Shown in pieces: positions 33,273-38,242 of a stretch of DNA of 38,242 nt. The stretch covers positions 1-38,242 of the forward strand of contig JACPCR010000132.1 in NCBI GenBank assembly GCA_016179685.1, written 5' to 3'. The position numbers and the translations under genes are program-made. Under the pieces are notes generated by a model, which saw only the letters and a program-made list of their open reading frames with translations, was not told the origin of the DNA and did no database searches. Every line of letters starts with the position of its first letter. Within the stretch, counting starts at the first letter, position 1. The DNA is from Planctomycetota bacterium. Lineage in GTDB: Bacteria; Planctomycetota; PUPC01; JACPCR01.

Positions 33273-33355
33273 GCGATGAACTCGTCGTTGTCAAATTCTT
33301 GGTAAGACGCGCCCACGAGAATGGCCTCTTTTTCCCCCAAGAACGGCTTAACCAT
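33260..33355 (-). CDS. Possible 31-residue leader peptide overlapping the flp start
   Basis: ATG 33355 opens MVKPFLGEKEAILVGASYQE and continues to FDNDEFIAWPY, stopping at TGA 33260-33262, which overlaps the GTG of flp by 13 bp in another frame. The residue composition looks protein-like, and the overlap would allow translational coupling to the pilin gene. Shortness and lack of a strong ribosome-binding site make it uncertain; no family is recognised. Confidence 0.3.
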   Translation of the reverse strand: MVKPFLGEKEAILVGASYQEFDNDEFIAWPY

Positions 33356-33400
33356 TTGCTTCTAAACAGCTTATGCGATTCTTCTCTCTTGACGGGGTTC

Positions 33401-33446
33401 TCACTTCTCCGCGCCCGCTAGTGCGGGCACCCGGTGGAGATCTTTG
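33401..33446 (-). repeat. Repeat B tail fragment, inverted
   Basis: The reverse complement CTCCACCGGGTGCCCGCACT followed by AGCGGGCGCGGAGAAG resembles the terminal GGGTGCCC...GTGGGCGCGG...GGAGAA hairpin of repeat B (12040-12090). Confidence 0.45.
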
Positions 33447-33529
33447 AGCGGTATTCGCCCCCGTCAAGATTCTACTCACTTGCCCCAGTCATTCCTACAA
33501 AATTCGAAATCGTGACTTGACACGCAGGA

Positions 33530-34255
33530 ATGGAGTTGTCCCCGCCTTCCATGTTCGAGCAATTCCGTTTTAACCTCCACAAGACGGTCTTCCTGAACTA
33601 CAATCGGTATTTGAGGCAGATCATCGACCTGAGGCAATCGGGGCGGTGCTCTGAGGATCAGTTCCGAAAGTGCAGCGAACGCTACTTCGCTATCCTGCAG
33701 AAACATTATCAGAGGGCATTCGACCTTTCCCGCCGGCTTCATGGAGTCCCGGACCAAAATCTCCACCGAGCATGGGAAAGCGTGCAACAGCATTACGAGC
33801 GAAATCGATTTCGGAAGCCGGAGACTCGCGACAGGACGCCGGGGGACCCCTGTGGAGAGGTGCGCTTTCAAGTGGGGAATGAGTTTTATCAGCGCTCGGA
33901 AGCAGAGATTCGGGCCTGGGTCGAACGGACCCTCCGGGAGTGCACGGATGCCCGCGGCGTCTTGAACGGTGAAGCGGTCTTTCTCAAGCTTCTGGACGCC
34001 TATCTCCAGGACGAATTCCTGCGGCTGGCCCGCCGGCTGGGCGGCCCGGAGAGCCCGCACCCGGCCGACCTTTTCAGGGCGCAACTCGGGGCCATGGTGC
34101 AATGCCACCGTGACAATCCGGCCTGTTTTGGAAGCGACGAGAAATTCGAGCACTTCCGGGCTCTGGTGGAGCAGAATCTGAATGTGGACCAGTTCTATCG
34201 CGAGCATCTGGAACGATACCGGGACGCCGCGCGCGCCGTTAGGTCATCGAGTTAG
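33530..34255 (+). CDS. Unknown soluble helical protein
   Basis: About 241 residues (234 if ATG 33551 is used), no signal peptide or membrane segment, rich in Arg, Glu, Phe and Tyr, and predicted mostly helical (MFEQFRFNLHKTVFLNYNRY; GVLNGEAVFLKLLDAYLQDE; FEHFRALVEQNLNVDQFYRE). No family is recognised. It is divergent from the Tad locus and followed 30 bp later by the short composite palindromic element. Composition and codon use look like a real gene. It might be a cytoplasmic accessory or structural protein, but no function can be given. Confidence 0.65.
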   Translation: MELSPPSMFEQFRFNLHKTVFLNYNRYLRQIIDLRQSGRCSEDQFRKCSERYFAILQKHYQRAFDLSRRLHGVPDQNLHRAWESVQQHYERNRFRKPETRDRTPGDPCGEVRFQVGNEFYQRSEAEIRAWVERTLRECTDARGVLNGEAVFLKLLDAYLQDEFLRLARRLGGPESPHPADLFRAQLGAMVQCHRDNPACFGSDEKFEHFRALVEQNLNVDQFYREHLERYRDAARAVRSSS

Positions 34256-34285
34256 GAAATGCAACCAAACTTCCCAACCCGTTTA

Positions 34286-34485
34286 CTACTATTCCTGTTC
34301 CTAAGTGCGCCAGCACTTAGGAACAGGAATAGTAGCCGGAAACTCCGACGAAATTCATGAGTCATTTCAATCACACCACTTGTGATTTGGTTACTTGTGG
34401 AATATCGAGTCTTTTTATTTCTCGTCGGGGTTTCCTTTAGTAGACGAGTTTGCAAGTGCGGATGCACTTGCAAACTCGTCTACTA
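34286..34485. mobile_element. Composite palindromic element, short copy (200 bp)
   Basis: Left hairpin with perfect 23-bp arms (34286-34308 / 34313-34335, loop GCCA). Right hairpin with perfect 22-bp arms (34438-34459 / 34464-34485, loop GGAT). Between them is a 102-bp core with an inverted repeat GGAAACTCCGACGAAAT / ATTTCTCGTCGGGGTTTCC and the shared phrase GTGGAATATCGAGT. Ends, order and core match the long copy at 27497-28032, which has extra repeat material inside. The left-hairpin arms differ from the long copy at six positions, each compensated in the opposite arm. It lies between the unknown gene and the GH88-like gene. Confidence 0.7.
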
Positions 34486-34507
34486 GATTCAAGAACGTGA
34501 CACTCTC

Positions 34508-35887
34508 ATGATCATCAACCCTTCCATCACGCTCGAGCAGGTCGGGCCCAAGCTCGACCGCGTCTTCGCCGCGGCGGGCCCGAAGATTGTCGACCTGAGC
34601 CGGACGTGGGACCCCCAGCGGGGCACACCCGTGTTCACGGTGGACGGCCGATATACGACCCGCGGCTGGACGGAATGGACCCAAGGTTTCCAGTTTGGCG
34701 GCGCGCTGCTGCAATTCGACGCGACGGGCGGGGAAGCCTTCCTCCGCCTGGGCCGGGAGGGCACTCTGCGCCGCATGGCTACTCACGTCTCACATGTCGG
34801 CGTGCACGACCACGGCTTCAATAACGTCTCCACCTACGGCAACCTGCGGCGTCTGATGCTCGAAGGCCGGATGCCCTGGAACGACATGGAGCTGGAATGC
34901 TACAACCTCGCCCTCAAGGTCTCCGGGGCCGTTCAGGCCAGCCGCTGGACTCCGTTGCCGGACGGGCAGGGCTTCATCCCGTCGTTCAACGGCCGGCATT
35001 CCCTGTTCGCCGATACGATTCGTTCGCTTCGCATTCTCGGCCTGGCCTACAAGCTGGGGCACACGCTCATGGGGGAGGGCGATCGGCCGATCTCGCTCCT
35101 CGAGCGCCTGATCCGGCATGCGCAGGCCACGGCCCTCTACAACGTGTATTATGGGCAAGGCCGCGATCTTTATGACGTGCCGGGCCGCGTCGCCCATGAG
35201 TCGGTCTTCAACCCCGCCGATGGGAGCTACCGCTGTCCCAGCACGCAGCAGGGCTACTCCGTTTTCAGCACGTGGACCCGCGGCCTGGCCTGGATCATCC
35301 TCGGATACGCCGAGCAGCTCGAATTCTTCGAGACGCTGAAAGCCGAAGAGATGTCTCCGTTCGCCGATCCCGTGGACTTCAAGGCGCAGGCCCTCCGGGC
35401 CGCCGCAGTCGCCTCCGACTTTTACCTCCAGAACACCTGCTCGGACGGCATCCCGTTCTGGGACACGGGCGCCCCTGGCCTCGTCCGCCTCCCGGATTAT
35501 CGGGACCGGCCGTCCGATCCCTTCAACGCTCACGAGCCGGTGGACAGCTCGGCCGCGGCCATCGCGGCGCAGGGATTTTGGCGCCTGGGGAGATACCTGG
35601 CCGCCCGCGGTGATCCGGCCGGAGGCCGCAAATACCGCCAGGCCGCCCTCACCCTCGCCGATACGCTCTGCTCCGCGCCCTATCTCTCCGAATCGCCGAG
35701 CCACCAGGGGCTGCTCCTCCACGTGATCTACCACCGCCCGCGGGGCTGGGATCACGTTCCGCCCGGCAGTTCCATTCCGCGGGGCGAGTCCGCCCTCTGG
35801 GGCGATTATCATCTTCTCGAATTCGCTCTTCTCCTCCGCCGTGAACTCGAAAAAAAACCTTACCTCACCTTCTTCCCGGGCTGCTGA
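34508..35887 (+). CDS. GH88-like unsaturated glucuronyl hydrolase
   Basis: A 459-residue (alpha/alpha)6-barrel protein resembling GH88 unsaturated glucuronyl hydrolases, which remove unsaturated uronic acid from oligosaccharides made by polysaccharide lyases. Family features are GVHDHGFNNVSTYGNLR (D101, matching the first catalytic Asp of GH88), LFADTIRSLRILGLA (D169, matching the second), STWTRGLAWIILGYAEQLEF, and PVDSSAAAIAAQGFWRLGRY. No signal peptide, so it is cytoplasmic, as usual for the family. Length is slightly above typical GH88 (about 380-400). The GTG-started GH42-like frame begins 46 bp before its stop, so the two are probably co-expressed. The substrate (glycosaminoglycan or other uronide) is unknown. 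Confidence 0.8.
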   Translation: MIINPSITLEQVGPKLDRVFAAAGPKIVDLSRTWDPQRGTPVFTVDGRYTTRGWTEWTQGFQFGGALLQFDATGGEAFLRLGREGTLRRMATHVSHVGVHDHGFNNVSTYGNLRRLMLEGRMPWNDMELECYNLALKVSGAVQASRWTPLPDGQGFIPSFNGRHSLFADTIRSLRILGLAYKLGHTLMGEGDRPISLLERLIRHAQATALYNVYYGQGRDLYDVPGRVAHESVFNPADGSYRCPSTQQGYSVFSTWTRGLAWIILGYAEQLEFFETLKAEEMSPFADPVDFKAQALRAAAVASDFYLQNTCSDGIPFWDTGAPGLVRLPDYRDRPSDPFNAHEPVDSSAAAIAAQGFWRLGRYLAARGDPAGGRKYRQAALTLADTLCSAPYLSESPSHQGLLLHVIYHRPRGWDHVPPGSSIPRGESALWGDYHLLEFALLLRRELEKKPYLTFFPGC

Positions 35888-37874
35888 GCCGGGCGGAGGT
35901 CGAACGATCGAACCCGGCTTCCCGCTCATGTTCAACCGGCCGGGACCGATTGACGCCCTGGAGGTCTATGAACAGCTCTACGGGCAGGGCGTCCGTGTCT
36001 TCCACGTGGACGCCACCTGTTCGGAGGATATCTACCAGCCGGCCCTTCGAGCCTGGGTGTCCCCCGACCGGTTCGACTACTCGCCGCAGGAAGCCGGGTG
36101 GGAGGCCTTGGTCCGCCGCTGCCCCGACGCCCGATTCTGTTTCCGGCTCTATGTCGCTTCTCCCCCGTGGTGGGATGAGGCCTACCCCGAAGAGCTGCAG
36201 CGCTATCCGGGCGACCGCGCTGAGCATGCCTTCCTCTGGACGGCACGCCGCAGCATTCCCAGCCTGGCCTCCGAGCGATGGATGGAGGACGCGGAAGTGG
36301 CGCTTTGCCGCTTCCTCGCCTGGCTCGAATCCTCCGGCTGGTGCCGGTGCGTGTGGGGCCTCCACCTCTCCTATGGGATCACCTGGGAATGGGGCATCCT
36401 CGGCAGCGACGACTTCCCGGACTACTCCGAGCCCATGAGGAGAAGATTCCGGGCCTGGCTCGAGGAAACCTACAGGTCGGCCGACGCGCTCCAAAAAGCC
36501 TGGTCCCGGCCCGGCTTGACCTTCGAGGACGCCGGGATTCCGCGCCCCGTGGAGCGTCTTCTGGCCGATGGCGACTTCCGCGTCTTCCCCCGCGATCGGC
36601 CCGCCTACGACTTCCAGCGCTGCCTTTCCGATGCCAACGCCGACTACCTCCACCGGCTGGCCCGAGTCGCCCGAAAGCACGCTGGCGGCCGTTACGTCCT
36701 CGGAGCCTTCTACGGCTACACGCTCACCGCACGGGAACACTCGGTCTTCATGGGCCAGCACGGCTCGGGCGGCCTGCACGGAGGACACCACGCCCTGGGC
36801 CGGGTCCTCCGGTCCGGCCTGCTCGATTACCTCGCTTCTCCCTACGCCTACGGGGACCGCAATCTGGGACGCGGCCTCCTCATCCAGCATTACCCTCTGG
36901 GAAGCCTCCGGGCCCATGGCCTTCAAGGCTATGAGGAAAACGACCTCCGCAGCTTCACGAACCCGCCGCCCGCCGGACCGTCCCCTATCTCCCTGGGCCA
37001 TACCGCCAGCCGCCAGGACTCCATCCTGCACCAGCAATGGGCGCTGGGGCAGGCCCTCGCCCGTGGGACGAGTTTCTGGTGGACGGACCTGCTCGACGCG
37101 GCGGCCCGGGCGCGGGGCGTTTCCAATTTCAGCGACCCCGGATTTCGAGCCGAGATGGGCCGGCTTCAGCGCCTTTTCAGTGAATTCGCACGCCCGAGCT
37201 TGACGCTCTCCGCCGCCCAGATCGCCCTCGTCCTCGACGAGGAAGCCATCGACGCCCTGGGACTGGAGAGCCGCCTCTTCCTCGATGAGGTCTACCACCA
37301 GCTCCCCCAGTGGGCCTGGGCCGCCGTGCCCTTCGACGTGTGGCTCGCCTCGGATGTCCAGGAGGTCAACATGCGAGCCTATCGCCTCATCTATGTCTTC
37401 GCACCCTATCTCACAGAAGCCCGGCGCACGGCCTTGCGCGGCGCCCTTTGCAATGCCGGCCGCACCGTCTGGTGGGGGCCGGCTTCAGGATGGCTGGGTG
37501 ACGGAGGGCGTGACCCCCCGGGCTTTTCACGCCTGACGGGTTTCGAGTCGCCAGAGCACCCTCGTGTCCCTGCTCAGCCGGTCCGCCGGGAGATGCCGGA
37601 CTGGACCTCTCTCTACGGTCCCTGCCGGGGCCTGACGGCGCTCGACCTGTCATCGCTGGCCGCGCGGGCCGGAGTGCACCTCTATGGTCCGCCACCCCTT
37701 CAAGTGATGGCCTCGAGCCGCTGCGTCGCCGTCCATGTGGGCGACCCGGGCGCATACACCCTCCGGCTGCCGCATCCGGGCCCTTGGGAAGAGGTCATGA
37801 CTGGCCGACCGTTCCAGGGCGGCCCCTGGTGCTTCCGCCAACACGACGTAGCGATATTTGTACGCGAAGCGTAA
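35841..37874 (+). CDS. GH42-like clan GH-A glycosidase
   Basis: A 677-residue protein resembling GH42-type beta-galactosidases and related TIM-barrel glycosidases. Barrel elements: YEQLYGQGVRVFHVDATCSE, ARFCFRLYVASPPWWDEAYP, a likely acid/base strand GLHLSYGITWEWGILG, HGGHHALGRVLRSGLLDYLASPY, and GYEENDLRSF, whose Glu matches the EEDTRT-type nucleophile strand. A C-terminal part (~450-677) resembles the trimerisation and beta-sandwich domains of GH42. No signal peptide. The start is either GTG 35841 (overlapping the GH88-like gene by 47 bp) or ATG 35928. The residues before ATG 35928 (RTIEPGFPLMFN) look like the first barrel strand, so the longer form is preferred. Specificity is not readable. 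Confidence 0.75.
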   Translation: MNSKKNLTSPSSRAAEPGGGRTIEPGFPLMFNRPGPIDALEVYEQLYGQGVRVFHVDATCSEDIYQPALRAWVSPDRFDYSPQEAGWEALVRRCPDARFCFRLYVASPPWWDEAYPEELQRYPGDRAEHAFLWTARRSIPSLASERWMEDAEVALCRFLAWLESSGWCRCVWGLHLSYGITWEWGILGSDDFPDYSEPMRRRFRAWLEETYRSADALQKAWSRPGLTFEDAGIPRPVERLLADGDFRVFPRDRPAYDFQRCLSDANADYLHRLARVARKHAGGRYVLGAFYGYTLTAREHSVFMGQHGSGGLHGGHHALGRVLRSGLLDYLASPYAYGDRNLGRGLLIQHYPLGSLRAHGLQGYEENDLRSFTNPPPAGPSPISLGHTASRQDSILHQQWALGQALARGTSFWWTDLLDAAARARGVSNFSDPGFRAEMGRLQRLFSEFARPSLTLSAAQIALVLDEEAIDALGLESRLFLDEVYHQLPQWAWAAVPFDVWLASDVQEVNMRAYRLIYVFAPYLTEARRTALRGALCNAGRTVWWGPASGWLGDGGRDPPGFSRLTGFESPEHPRVPAQPVRREMPDWTSLYGPCRGLTALDLSSLAARAGVHLYGPPPLQVMASSRCVAVHVGDPGAYTLRLPHPGPWEEVMTGRPFQGGPWCFRQHDVAIFVREA

Positions 37875-37980
37875 GGAAGAGGGAAGGCAAGGCGTCGCAT
37901 TCCTGTGGTCCGCGCCCCAGTGGGTCACCATCGCCCACTCTCCGCAGGTTCCCTCCGCAAGCAGGCGTTGTCTGTAGGCT

Positions 37981-38040
37981 GAATCCCGAACTTGTCCCTG
38001 TGGAATCAGTCCCTACGGGACCTGTCTCGTTGGGAGCGCG
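37981..38040 (+). repeat. Dispersed repeat D
   Basis: GAATCCCGAACTTGTCCCTG, then TCAGTCCCTACGGGACCTGT and CTCGTTGGGAG. It is related to 20131-20177 and, inverted, to 7998-8035. The GTCCCTACGGGAC dyad is also present in repeat B. Confidence 0.65.
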
Positions 38041-38154
38041 ATTTACGAAGCTCGCGGACTCGCTTCGTTGTGACAGAGAGAAACAAGGGTCTGGGTGGCC
38101 GAGGTAGAGATTTACTTGTGAAGGTTTGCGCGTCGCGCGGAGGTGTTGGAGTCA

Positions 38155-38242
38155 CGCCTGCCTGCCCTGTCTGCGTGCGTGCCGCACGCACAGGCAGGCG
38201 CGCGGCGGCGCAGACAGGCCTTGAGGCGTGGCGCTGCTCGGA
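38155..38242 (+). repeat. Dispersed repeat A, long form, cut by window end
   Basis: GCCTGCCTGCCCTGTCTGCG, then TGCGTGCCGCACGCACAGGC and GGCGGCGCAGACAGGC match 7858-7930 almost base for base, including the inner hairpin missing at 32205. Confidence 0.85.

Larger units (their letters stand above)
37875..38242. other. Terminal non-coding segment with repeats D and A
   Basis: After the GH42-like stop: repeat D (37981-38040) and repeat A (38155-38242, running off the window end). No gene is visible. Confidence 0.6.

Noticed and set aside
35865..37298. 477-residue antisense frame opposite the GH42-like gene
   Set aside because: No domain, and the sense strand carries clear glycosidase motifs.
1..38242. 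tRNA, rRNA and riboswitch genes
   Set aside because: No T-loop GTTCRANNC context with a matching acceptor stem, no rRNA sequence and no known riboswitch core was noticed on either strand.

Overview
The window is about 38 kb of GC-rich bacterial DNA from a lineage I cannot name. The gene content resembles uncultured Planctomycetes-like, Sumerlaeota-like or Hydrogenedentota-like bacteria: DUF4838 glycosidase-like proteins, a 3-keto-disaccharide-hydrolase-like secreted protein, FHA domains tied to a Tad/Flp pilus, a PPK2, and abundant modular palindromic repeats. This placement is inference from gene content; no rRNA, tRNA or marker gene was found.

Layout. Positions 1-1950 hold three co-directional genes, two of them damaged: an Fe/Mn superoxide dismutase broken by an 8-bp tandem duplication, a secreted concanavalin-fold protein, and a YVTN beta-propeller cut short at a dispersed-repeat remnant. 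At 2327-4078 is a B12-binding-type radical SAM enzyme. From 4128 to 17722 lie accessory metabolic genes: a secreted DUF4838 protein divergent from a five-Asp-box sialidase-like protein, a P1B-type ATPase lacking the CPC motif, a PPK2, a second (apparently cytoplasmic) DUF4838 protein abutting an M28 metallopeptidase, and an M42 aminopeptidase. From 17925 to 33272, all on the minus strand, is a Tad/Flp pilus locus: Flp pilin, prepilin peptidase, two TadE-like pseudopilins, a TadG-like protein, an unknown membrane protein, CpaB, an FHA-CpaF fusion ATPase, TadB, TadC, and two membrane proteins with FHA-like N-termini, one rich in helical repeats. No secretin (CpaC/RcpA) or TadZ/CpaE is visible. 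From 33530 to 37874, on the plus strand, are an unknown protein and an overlapping GH88-like / GH42-like glycosidase pair.

How the genes may work together. The DUF4838 pair, sialidase-like, GH88-like and GH42-like proteins plus two co-catalytic metallopeptidases suggest use of complex, perhaps uronic-acid-containing, glycans or glycoproteins. The Tad locus would supply an adhesive pilus for attachment to surfaces. These links are inference.

The most distinctive feature is the non-coding DNA. Nearly every larger gap contains pieces of a few repeat modules (called A to E here), recombined in different orders and orientations. Five long hairpins (22-24-nt arms, 4-nt loops) sit against gene ends; two pairs of them bracket a shared inverted-repeat core, and their arms differ between copies by compensated substitutions. 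Several repeats supply or touch a neighbouring stop codon. This looks like an active or recently active family of short non-autonomous mobile elements and is the best candidate here for something undescribed.
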